Of a stretch of DNA of 64,000 bases, positions 52,877-60,608 are shown in pieces; position 1 is the first letter of the stretch, and each line of letters begins with the position of its first letter. A program made the position numbers and the translations under genes. Location of the stretch: positions 1 through 64,000 of the forward strand of contig JBBREP010000012.1 of the NCBI GenBank assembly GCA_038202885.1, written 5' to 3'. The stretch is from JBBREP01 sp038202885. Lineage in GTDB: Bacteria > Actinomycetota > Acidimicrobiia > IMCC26256 > PALSA-610. The notes below the pieces were generated by a model. The model was not told where the DNA came from. It did no database searches and saw nothing but the letters and a program-made list of their open reading frames with translations.

Positions 52877-53904
52877 GCGACAAACTCGACCTGCGCACCG
52901 CGCTCCTATCGGCGCCGCCGCTCACACCCGACGTTGCGTTCGCGGCGCAGCTGGAGGAGCGGCTCCGTTCGGCGGCCACGACCACCGCAACCATATCGGC
53001 GCGCGCGGAGGACTCTTCCGCCGACGCTGTCGCGACGGTCGCCGTCGCCGAACTCGCACCAGGGCGCCGGGGCACGACGCCGCGCCAACGCGGGTTGCTC
53101 GTTGCCGCGGTAGTCGCGTGCGTCGTCATCGTCGCGGCCACGATCGTCGCTCGCCGCGAAAACAGCACGAGGGTCGGGGCGGGGCCAGGCACGGCAGTCG
53201 GCTACCGGCTCGAATCGACGCTGCGCATCATCCACGAAGGCGAGTCCCCTTCCCACGCCGAGACCGTCCTGACCGAAGGCACGATCAACACCGACGCCCT
53301 CGCCAGCGACGTCACGATGCGCGATTCGAAGCGACGGGGCGAGGCGATCTCCGAGCGTGCCATCGGAGCGACGACCTACTTCGGAGCAGCCGGATGGCTG
53401 CGAGCTCAGTACCAAGCGAGCGCCGAGCAACGACGCATCATCGCCGACAAGCATTGGATCGCGTTCCGCGGCGGGACGCCCGGCCCGAACCAAACGACGC
53501 ACTTCTCACTCGACGCGCTCGTCGCGGCGACGCCATTCGTGGGGACGTTCGACCTGCTGGACGGCATGCGACGATCGCACGTCGCGGTGCACGCGATCGG
53601 TCGCGCCACGGTGCGCGGCGTCGCTACAAGTGGGTACCGGGTCAAGCGCAACCAGCCGGTGAAGTACGCCACTGGCACCCGCGTCACCCACACAACAATC
53701 GACTTCTGGCTCGATGGGGAAGGGCAGGTACGCAGACTGCACGTCAGCGAGCGCGCTCCTGAGACCGACGACAGCGCGCCAATCACCTACGACACTGTTA
53801 CCGATTTCTTCGACTTCGGAGACGTACCGCTCGTGCGGGCACCATCCCCAGCCGACGTCGCCGACGGGAAACTGGTGAACGAAGCTGGACGGCCGCAGCC
53901 GTGA
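52873..53904 (+). CDS. Putative membrane anti-sigma factor, cassette 1
   Basis: A 343-residue protein with about 73 cytoplasmic residues, one membrane helix (about 74-93) and a 250-residue extracytoplasmic domain (VGYRLESTLRIIHEGESPSH...). It lacks the HxxxCxxC zinc motif of ZAS anti-sigma factors. The outer domain contains repeated strand patterns (THTTIDFWLDGEGQVRRLHV) like those of LppX/LprG-type lipid-binding lipoproteins, an impression only. Coupling to the ECF gene supports an anti-sigma or signal-sensing role. Confidence 0.75.
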   Translation: MSDKLDLRTALLSAPPLTPDVAFAAQLEERLRSAATTTATISARAEDSSADAVATVAVAELAPGRRGTTPRQRGLLVAAVVACVVIVAATIVARRENSTRVGAGPGTAVGYRLESTLRIIHEGESPSHAETVLTEGTINTDALASDVTMRDSKRRGEAISERAIGATTYFGAAGWLRAQYQASAEQRRIIADKHWIAFRGGTPGPNQTTHFSLDALVAATPFVGTFDLLDGMRRSHVAVHAIGRATVRGVATSGYRVKRNQPVKYATGTRVTHTTIDFWLDGEGQVRRLHVSERAPETDDSAPITYDTVTDFFDFGDVPLVRAPSPADVADGKLVNEAGRPQP

Positions 53905-53929
53905 CCGGACACGCCTGAAACGGCCCGCC

Positions 53930-53973
53930 GTGGCACTCGGTTTGGTACACGGGTGCGACAAACCCAGTACCAC
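53930..53973. repeat. Family 3 palindrome downstream of ECF cassette 1
   Basis: GTGGCACTCGGTTTG (53930-53944) and CAAACCCAGTACCAC (53959-53973) with the loop GTACACGGGTGCGA. The right arm is identical to that of the upstream copy; the left has two mismatches to it. It lies 26 bp after the cassette and 53 bp from the clpC stop. Confidence 0.85.
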
Positions 53974-54025
53974 GACGTCAGAGGCCCCGCCGACCACGCA
54001 TGGTCGACGACGCCTTGACGTGTCG

Positions 54026-56530
54026 TTATTCGGTCGTGCCGCTACCTGCTGGTTCGAGCGGCGGCGCGATCTGGCCTGGCACCGATCGCAGCGTGACTTC
54101 CTCGCCGTCGGCATCGACGATGATCGCATCGCCAGCCTTGAACTCCTTCCAGAGAATCTTCTCTGAAAGCGGGTCCTCGACGAGGCGCTGGATCGCACGA
54201 CGCAACGGGCGAGCACCGAGCTGCGGGTCGTAGCCCTTCTTGGCCAAGAGCAATTTCGCCTCGGGCGTGAGCTCGAGACCGATGCCCTGACTTTCGAGCT
54301 GCGTCTGCACCCGCTTGATGAGCAGGTCGACGATGTGAGTGATGTCGTCGGTCGACAACTCGTGGAAGACGATCACTTCGTCGATCCGGTTCAAGAACTC
54401 CGGACGGAAGTGGCGCTTCAACTCCTCGTTCACCTTGTTCTTCATGCGCTCGTGCGTGACGGATTCGTCGGCCTTGGTGAAGCCGAGCGACGCCTTGCGC
54501 AAGTCGGCGGTGCCGAGGTTCGAGGTCATGATGATCACGGTGTTCTTGAAGTCGACGGTGCGACCCTGCGAGTCGGTGAGACGCCCGTCTTCCAGGATCT
54601 GGAGCAACGTGTTGAACACGTCCGGGTGGGCCTTTTCGATCTCGTCGAACAACACCACCGAGAACGGCTTGCGCCGCACTGCCTCGGTGAGCTGTCCGCC
54701 TTCGTCGTAGCCCACGTAGCCGGGAGGCGAACCGACGAGCCGGCTCACCGTGTGCTTCTCCATGTACTCCGACATGTCGAGGTTGATCATTGCCGATTCG
54801 TCACCGAACAAGAACTCGGCGAGCGTCTTGGCCGTCTCGGTCTTACCGACACCCGAAGGGCCGAGGAAGATGAAACTGCCCGACGGGCGCTTGGGGTCCT
54901 TGAGCCCGGCACGGGTACGGCGGATCGCTTGGCTGACGGCACGAATCGCATCGGCCTGACCGACCACGCGCTTGTGGAGTTCGTCCTCCATGCGCAAGAG
55001 CTTGGCCGTCTCTTCCTCGGTGAGCTTGTAGACGGGGATACCGGTCCACATGGCGAGCACCTCAGCGATGCTCTCCTCGCTCACTTCGTTGAAGAGGTCG
55101 ACACCCTGGGCCCGCCACGTCTGTTCCATGGCGGCACGCTGTTCGAGCAATTCCTTTTCCTGGTCGCGCAAGTTGGCGGCGCGCTCGAACTGCTGGGCCT
55201 CGATCGCCGCTTCTTTTTCCTTGCGGATCTTGGCGATGTTGTCTTCGAGCTCGCGGTAGTCGGGCGGTGCCTGCATGCGACGGATGCGCAAACGCGAACC
55301 GGCCTCGTCGATGAGGTCGATTGCCTTGTCAGGCAGGTGGCGGTCGGAGATGTAGCGGTCAGCGAGGTTCGCAGCCGCGACGATCGCCTGGTCGGTGATC
55401 GTGACGCGGTGGTGCGCCTCGTAGCGGTCGCGCAGACCCTTGAGGATTTCGATCGTGTGCGCGACGGTCGGCTCTTCGACCTTGATGGGCTGGAAACGGC
55501 GCTCAAGTGCAGCGTCTTTTTCGAGGTGCTTGCGGTACTCGTCGAGCGTGGTGGCACCAATGGTCTGGAGCTCGCCACGCGCCAGCATCGGCTTGAGAAT
55601 GCTGGCCGCGTCGATCGCACCTTCGGCAGCACCGGCACCGACGAGCGTGTGCAACTCGTCGATGAACAAGATGATGTCGCCGCGCGTGCGGATCTCCTTC
55701 AGCACCTTCTTGAGGCGCTCCTCGAAGTCGCCGCGGTAGCGCGAACCAGCAACGAGCGCGCCGAGATCGAGCGTGTAGAGCTGCTTGTTGTGCAGTGTCT
55801 CGGGCACGTCGCCGTCGACGATGTTTTGGGCCAGGCCCTCGACAATCGCCGTCTTGCCGACACCGGGCTCACCGATCAGCACCGGGTTGTTCTTGGTGCG
55901 GCGGCTGAGCACCTGCATGACGCGCTCGATCTCCTTGGCCCGGCCGATGACCGGGTCGAGCTTTTTGTCGCGCGCGAGTTGGGTGAGGTTGCGCCCGAAC
56001 TGGTCGAGCACGAGGCTGCCGCCGCCCTGACCTTCGGGGCTCTGCTGGCCGCCACCGGTTGCGGCGCCGGCGCCCGCGGGCTCCTTGCCGCCTGCGTAGC
56101 CCGATAGAAGCTGGATGACCTGCTGGCGGACCCTCGACAGGTCGGCGCCGAGCTTCACGAGCACCTGCGCGGCGACGCCTTCGCCCTCGCGGATCAGGCC
56201 GAGCAGGATGTGCTCGGTCCCGATGTAGTTATGCCCGAGTTGCAGCGCCTCACGCAGCGACAACTCGAGGACCTTCTTCGCTCGGGGCGTGAAGGGGATG
56301 TGGCCCGACGGCGCGCTGCCGCCATGACCGATGATTTCTTCGACCTGAGCTCGTACGGCCTCGAGGCTGATGCCCAACGACTCGAGGGCCTTGGCGGCGA
56401 CGCCTTCACCCTCGTGGATCAGGCCAAGCAGGATGTGCTCGGTCCCGATGTAGTTGTGGTTGAGCAGGCGCGCTTCTTCCTGCGCGAGGACGACGACTCG
56501 GCGGGCCCTGTCGGTGAAGCGCTCGAACAC
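54026..56530 (-). CDS. clpC: ATP-dependent Clp protease ATPase subunit ClpC
   Basis: An 834-residue AAA+ unfoldase that feeds ClpP. Two N-terminal Clp_N repeats (about 1-145), AAA-1 with Walker A GEPGVGKTA, a middle domain with a UVR motif (AIEAQQFERAANLRDQE), and AAA-2 with Walker A GPSGVGKTE. A ClpP-binding loop is expected in AAA-2. Single ATG start at 56530. The upstream region has phased repeats and a palindrome (56615-56692) that may bind regulators. It stands between the two ECF cassettes. Confidence 0.97.
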   Translation of the reverse strand: MFERFTDRARRVVVLAQEEARLLNHNYIGTEHILLGLIHEGEGVAAKALESLGISLEAVRAQVEEIIGHGGSAPSGHIPFTPRAKKVLELSLREALQLGHNYIGTEHILLGLIREGEGVAAQVLVKLGADLSRVRQQVIQLLSGYAGGKEPAGAGAATGGGQQSPEGQGGGSLVLDQFGRNLTQLARDKKLDPVIGRAKEIERVMQVLSRRTKNNPVLIGEPGVGKTAIVEGLAQNIVDGDVPETLHNKQLYTLDLGALVAGSRYRGDFEERLKKVLKEIRTRGDIILFIDELHTLVGAGAAEGAIDAASILKPMLARGELQTIGATTLDEYRKHLEKDAALERRFQPIKVEEPTVAHTIEILKGLRDRYEAHHRVTITDQAIVAAANLADRYISDRHLPDKAIDLIDEAGSRLRIRRMQAPPDYRELEDNIAKIRKEKEAAIEAQQFERAANLRDQEKELLEQRAAMEQTWRAQGVDLFNEVSEESIAEVLAMWTGIPVYKLTEEETAKLLRMEDELHKRVVGQADAIRAVSQAIRRTRAGLKDPKRPSGSFIFLGPSGVGKTETAKTLAEFLFGDESAMINLDMSEYMEKHTVSRLVGSPPGYVGYDEGGQLTEAVRRKPFSVVLFDEIEKAHPDVFNTLLQILEDGRLTDSQGRTVDFKNTVIIMTSNLGTADLRKASLGFTKADESVTHERMKNKVNEELKRHFRPEFLNRIDEVIVFHELSTDDITHIVDLLIKRVQTQLESQGIGLELTPEAKLLLAKKGYDPQLGARPLRRAIQRLVEDPLSEKILWKEFKAGDAIIVDADGEEVTLRSVPGQIAPPLEPAGSGTTE

Positions 56531-56614
56531 TTGGCAACCCTTCGTTTTCGGGTAGGGCGACTAGGTACTGATCTTATCGGCCACTGTGCTGCAGGCTTTC
56601 GCGTGGCCCCATCC

Positions 56615-56671
56615 GATTTGGCGACCGATTTGGCGACCGAAAGGCGACCGATAGGCGACCGATTGCTGGCC
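56615..56671. promoter_or_regulatory. Phased tandem repeats upstream of clpC
   Basis: GATTTGGCGACC occurs twice (56615-56626, 56627-56638), then GAAAGGCGACC (56639-56649), GATAGGCGACC (56650-56660) and a decayed GATTGCTGGCC (56661-56671). The period of 11-12 bp is about one helical turn, putting each GGCGACC on the same face of the DNA, 85-140 bp before the clpC start. Confidence 0.65.
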
Positions 56672-56692
56672 GGCTCGTGGTATCCGGCCAGC
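56665..56692. promoter_or_regulatory. Palindrome in the clpC/polyprenyl synthase divergent region
   Basis: GCTGGCCGG (56665-56673) and CCGGCCAGC (56684-56692) form a perfect 9-bp inverted repeat around a 10-bp centre. It adjoins the phased repeats and could be an operator for clpC or for the divergent gene. The rest of the 401-bp spacer (56531-56931) shows no gene. Confidence 0.55.
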
Positions 56693-56931
56693 CCACGCTG
56701 CGTGGGGTCGTGTACAGCGTCTGACGACGAGCGAATATTCCTCTGGGAGTCGTGTGGTCAGCGTGACTCGTGAGGCTCCGTGCCGGTCTCGGTGCCGGTC
56801 TGATTGCACCCGACGGCGCTACACGCCGCGTGGTGCAGAGGAAAACCGATTTTGGGGTGCGGGTGGGGTGTGGGTGGGGGCCGTGGTACGACCCGGCGGT
56901 TGCGCCGGTGGCCCGGGTAGCGTTCGGCCCG

Positions 56932-57906
56932 GTGAGCATCCTTGACGACATCGGGCTCGCATCGCTGGGGGCCGACCTGCAACGGGTCGAATCGCGGCTG
57001 TCCGCCGCCATCAGCGTGGACGACCGCTTTCTCGGCGACGTGGCCGGCCACCTGCTCAATGCAGGAGGCAAGCGTCTGCGGCCGGTGGTGGCCTTGTGCG
57101 CCGCCTACGCGGCCAAGGGCGATGCGCCCGCACACGCCGACGCCATCACCGGCGCCGCGTGCGTGGAGCTCGTGCACCTCGGTTCGTTGCACCACGACGA
57201 CGTGATCGACGAGGCCGAGACGCGCCGCGGTGTGCCCAGCGTGAACGCACGCTGGTCGAACATCGTGGCCATCCTGTCGGGCGATTTTCTCCTCGCGCAG
57301 GCTTCGGTGCTTGCCGCATCACTCGGCGCCGAAGTGGCCGGACTCGTCGGCGCCACGATCGGTGAACTGTGCCGCGGCGAAGTGCTCGAACTGCAATACA
57401 TGTTCAACGCGCAGCGCGACGAGGAGAAGTATTTCTCGGCCATCGACGGCAAGACGGCCGAGCTAATTGCGACGTCGGCGCGCGTCGGCGGGATCGTCAG
57501 CGGTGTGGAGGGGGCCACGCTGGAAGCGCTCACGACGTTCGGGCATCACCTCGGCATGTGTTTCCAACTCGTCGACGACATCCTCGATCTGACCGCCGAC
57601 GAGGAGACGCTGGGCAAGCCGACGGGCAACGATCTCCATGAGGGCATCTACACGTTGCCCGTGATCCTTGCGGCGGCGACGTCACCGGAACTACAGGCGA
57701 TGCTCGGGCGGGCGATCGACTGGCCCGATGTCGAACGCGCACGCGCGCTCGTGCTCGCATCTGACGGCGTGGCGGCGACCACTCGCATCGCCAGGGAACA
57801 GGCGGCGCTGGCGAGTGCCGCGCTCGAGTCCGCCGAGGATCTCGACCGCACCGTCTGCGATCGTCTCGCCGGCCTCGTCGACAGCCTCGTCACCCGCGCC
57901 TTCTAA
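56932..57906 (+). CDS. Polyprenyl diphosphate synthase
   Basis: A 324-residue trans-isoprenyl diphosphate synthase. The first Asp-rich motif is DDVIDEAETRR and the second DDILDLTADEE, with GKPTGNDL after it. It condenses isopentenyl diphosphate with an allylic primer, most likely making a long chain for menaquinone (the heptaprenyl/hexaprenyl group). Residues before the first motif do not settle chain length. The GTG at 56932 (VSILDDIGLASLGADLQ) is preferred; the longer frame adds 54 atypical residues. Confidence 0.9.
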   Translation: MSILDDIGLASLGADLQRVESRLSAAISVDDRFLGDVAGHLLNAGGKRLRPVVALCAAYAAKGDAPAHADAITGAACVELVHLGSLHHDDVIDEAETRRGVPSVNARWSNIVAILSGDFLLAQASVLAASLGAEVAGLVGATIGELCRGEVLELQYMFNAQRDEEKYFSAIDGKTAELIATSARVGGIVSGVEGATLEALTTFGHHLGMCFQLVDDILDLTADEETLGKPTGNDLHEGIYTLPVILAAATSPELQAMLGRAIDWPDVERARALVLASDGVAATTRIAREQAALASAALESAEDLDRTVCDRLAGLVDSLVTRAF

Positions 57907-57962
57907 CAACCCCTCGCCGACCCAACCCCAACATCTAGTGGCCCCCACCCCAAGATGTAGAT

Positions 57963-58000
57963 GCGTCGTTTGGCACGCCTACATGTGGGTCAAACGACGC
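57963..58000. repeat. Family 2 palindrome, copy 4
   Basis: GCGTCGTTTG (57963-57972) pairs with CAAACGACGC (57991-58000); the inner bases are less conserved. Upstream are CCCCAACATCTAG and CCCCAAGATGTAGAT, two versions of the family flank, which suggests a nested or duplicated flank. Confidence 0.8.
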
Positions 58001-58028
58001 CCGTAGAGTGCGGTACTTGCCGTCGGGG

Positions 58029-58192
58029 CGGGCGGCGACCGCATCGTCCTCACTACGAAACCGGGACAGCGGTCGCTCGCAGCGCCGGACGAGTAGAACA
58101 CAGCGCACAACGTGGCGCCGGGCGGCGACCGCATCGTCCTCACTACGAAACCGGGGACAGCGGTCGCTCGCAGCGCCGGACGAAGTAGGCGC
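58029..58192 (+). repeat. Family 1 elements F1 and F2 in tandem
   Basis: Arms GCGACCGC/GCGGTCGC at 58035-58042 and 58069-58076 (F1) and 58125-58132 and 58160-58167 (F2). The loops are nearly identical (ATCGTCCTCACTACGAAACC...), with a 90-bp period. F2 ends with the tail hairpin GCGCCGGACGAAGTAGGCGC (58173-58192); F1 has a truncated tail. Together with family 2 copy 4 it fills the 345-bp spacer before ECF cassette 2. Confidence 0.87.
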
Positions 58193-58251
58193 CAAGAAAA
58201 CGCGCGACGAATGTTGGGGTGCTCGTTCGATAGAAGGGGGTGGAGGCGAAC

Positions 58252-58824
58252 GTGGTTGATGTTGGGGACGAACTTGTTGCTGTTGGAGACGAACTTGTTG
58301 CTGTTGCGCCGGGTGGGATGACGGGGGGCGTCGAGGCGTTCGTGGCTGCGTATCGGGCGACGTTGCCGGCTGTGTTCGGGTACTTGTTGCGGGCCACAGG
58401 CGGTGATCGTGGGCTGGCCGAGGACGTCACGTCCGAGACCTACATCGCCGCGCTCACGGCCTGGCGCAGTGGCAAGGCCGATGCTGTCTCAGCCCCGTGG
58501 CTCGTTGGGGTTGCCCGCCACAAACTGATCGACCGATTCCGGCGGGCCGAACGCGAGGCGCGCGGGCTGGCGCTCGTGCACGCCGCTGCACCCGATGCCG
58601 CCGACGATGAGGGCTTCGCCGGCGTCGACCGGGCCACGTTGCTGGCCTGCACACGCGAACTGTCGCCGCTGCAACGCGCGGTCCTTGCCCTGCGATACGC
58701 CGACGGGCTCACGCTGGCCGAGATCGCGACCGAACTCGACCGCTCGGTGAGCGCGGTCGACTCGCTGCTGCGACGCGCCCGGGCCGAACTGCGCACGAAG
58801 ATCGAACGAGGAGACGCATTGTGA
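58252..58824 (+). CDS. ECF-type RNA polymerase sigma factor, cassette 2
   Basis: A 190-residue ECF sigma factor closely related to the one at 52331 (shared AFVAAYRATLPxVFxYL and RHKLIDRFRR). Region 4 reads LSPLQRAVLALRYADGLTLA, then EIATELDRSVSAVDSLLRRA. The GTG at 58252 has GGAGG 5 nt upstream. The first 20 codons include a 21-bp direct repeat that encodes DELVAVG twice; an ATG at 58318 after the repeat would give a start more like the paralogue. The stop overlaps the next ATG or GTG region by 4 nt. Confidence 0.92.
   Translation: MVDVGDELVAVGDELVAVAPGGMTGGVEAFVAAYRATLPAVFGYLLRATGGDRGLAEDVTSETYIAALTAWRSGKADAVSAPWLVGVARHKLIDRFRRAEREARGLALVHAAAPDAADDEGFAGVDRATLLACTRELSPLQRAVLALRYADGLTLAEIATELDRSVSAVDSLLRRARAELRTKIERGDAL
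58261..58302 (+). repeat. 21-bp tandem duplication in the sigma factor N-terminus
   Basis: 58261-58281 and 58282-58302 differ at one base. The in-frame unit adds seven residues. The paralogue at 52331 has no equivalent. Confidence 0.85.
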
Positions 58825-60608
58825 ACGACGACGATCAGCTTGCAGAGGCCTTCGGGGTCGACGACGACAACGGCGCTGCCGCGGCAGCGCCGACCGATCA
58901 GTTCACCAAAGCGCTCGAGTCGCGTCTGCGCGCCGAGTTCCACGCTGCTTCGGAAACTCCTTCGATGACCACCGACGTTTCCGCGGCAGCGCGCGACACC
59001 GACGTTTCCGCGCCAGCGCCGCTCGGTGGCATGCCCATCCCGGTCGCCGAACTCACCGAAGCCGCGATCACGACGTCACGTCCGCGCCGTCGCAAGCTCC
59101 AAGCCGCCATCGCCATCGCCATCGCCGCCGCCGCGGCACTCGTCGCCGGAGTCCTCGCCGCGAATCGCGGCAGCGATACCAGCAACAAGCCGCTGTCGGT
59201 TGCCGCAATTACCGCCGGCACGAACGGCACGGTGCGAGTACACGTGACGGTCAAGCTCTCGGCGGATCTCACCAATCCGTGCGCGATCACAACGACCACG
59301 ACCTCGCCGACGTCCACGTCGGCCACGTTGTGCGCCGGCACAGGCCCGGAGAACCTAGGCCAAGAGGGCGTCATCGACTTCGACAACCACGTCGGCGAGA
59401 TGACGATCTCGATGCACGGCGCCGGTTCGGACGCTCGCTCAACAATGTTGTTCGCCGACGGGAAGACCTACTACGACGCGACATCCTTGCTGACCATGTT
59501 TTCCCAGATCCCTCAAGGCAATGCTGCGCAACTCGACAAGCTCAAGCAGCAGGTGACATCGGGACACGTAAGATGGATCGAACTTGCCCTCACCACGCCA
59601 CCCGGTTCCAGCGATTCGCCGCTCGGCCCCTCGCTACTCGGCAGCGATCCCTCGCTGCTGATCGACAAGCTCCAAGCGAGCGGCGTGACGATCGAGAAAG
59701 TCGGAGACGAAACCCTCGGTGTTGTCGCAACGTCGCACTACCGATTCGACATCGCGCAGAGCAAACTCGGCGATCCCTCCGAATCGGGCGACGCCACATT
59801 CGACCTCTGGACCGACGATCAGCATCGCCTCATCCAGATGACCGAGACCCCGCCGCGCACCGCGTCCGGTTTCGCCGCCTCGCTCGTCACGATCACGTTC
59901 TCCGACTACGGCGGTCCCGACCATCTCGCCAAGCCCGCGGACGACGAGATCCTTTCGTTCACCGAGTACATGAAATTGATGGGCGGCCCCACGGACATCC
60001 CCGAGATGCCGACACCTTCCACCGAACCGACCAAGCTCGACAAGCCATGGACACTCGTCGCGTCGGGGACGGACCCGGTGCCGTGGAAGATTTGGTACGG
60101 ATCCGCGGCGAAGAACTGGCAGTGCTTCGCCCTCGAAGCAAGCGACGAGCGCGGTGCGCCGACCACGGCGATCGATGGGAAACCCGCGTCGTGCCAACAG
60201 GGCACACGCGATGGACTACAGCTCTACGGCGACTTTTTGTCGTTGCGAGTCGTGATGGGGCTGGCGCAGGTGGGCGTGACGGATCTGACTATCCACCGGG
60301 CGGACGGGTCGTCGGTGCCGCTCGCAATCGATGCGAACGGCGCCTTCGGGTGGTACGGCGCCGCCGCACCGAAGCCCGTTGAGGTGACGTGGCGCGATGC
60401 CAACGGCGGCGCGCAGTCATGCAAACCAATCGATCTGGCGTCGTCGAAGCAGAACAACGATCTCCCGCCGCCGAACAAGAACAAGGCGAGCGCGACCACA
60501 ACATCATTCCCGACGGGACTCCGGGTGTGCAGTTCCATGTTTTTCACCCTCAACGGTAATCGGCTCGTCCAAGGGTCGACGGCGACGACGTCGGTGGCGG
60601 CGCCTTAG
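58821..60608 (+). CDS. Putative membrane anti-sigma factor, cassette 2
   Basis: A 595-residue protein with an acidic cytoplasmic N-terminus (about 1-90), one membrane helix (about 92-115) and a large extracytoplasmic part. The outer part has a first domain (about 125-390) with strand patterns similar to the cassette 1 protein and a second (about 400-560) containing four Cys residues and ending in a Thr/Ser-rich tail. No zinc anti-sigma motif is seen. Overlap with the sigma gene supports an anti-sigma or sensor role. It meets the convergent hydrolase gene with 4 nt shared between stops. Confidence 0.75.
   Translation: MNDDDQLAEAFGVDDDNGAAAAAPTDQFTKALESRLRAEFHAASETPSMTTDVSAAARDTDVSAPAPLGGMPIPVAELTEAAITTSRPRRRKLQAAIAIAIAAAAALVAGVLAANRGSDTSNKPLSVAAITAGTNGTVRVHVTVKLSADLTNPCAITTTTTSPTSTSATLCAGTGPENLGQEGVIDFDNHVGEMTISMHGAGSDARSTMLFADGKTYYDATSLLTMFSQIPQGNAAQLDKLKQQVTSGHVRWIELALTTPPGSSDSPLGPSLLGSDPSLLIDKLQASGVTIEKVGDETLGVVATSHYRFDIAQSKLGDPSESGDATFDLWTDDQHRLIQMTETPPRTASGFAASLVTITFSDYGGPDHLAKPADDEILSFTEYMKLMGGPTDIPEMPTPSTEPTKLDKPWTLVASGTDPVPWKIWYGSAAKNWQCFALEASDERGAPTTAIDGKPASCQQGTRDGLQLYGDFLSLRVVMGLAQVGVTDLTIHRADGSSVPLAIDANGAFGWYGAAAPKPVEVTWRDANGGAQSCKPIDLASSKQNNDLPPPNKNKASATTTSFPTGLRVCSSMFFTLNGNRLVQGSTATTSVAAP

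Noticed and set aside
54335..56107. A 590-codon plus-strand frame opposite clpC
   Set aside because: Leu/Val/Arg-rich mirror of clpC without any recognisable domain.
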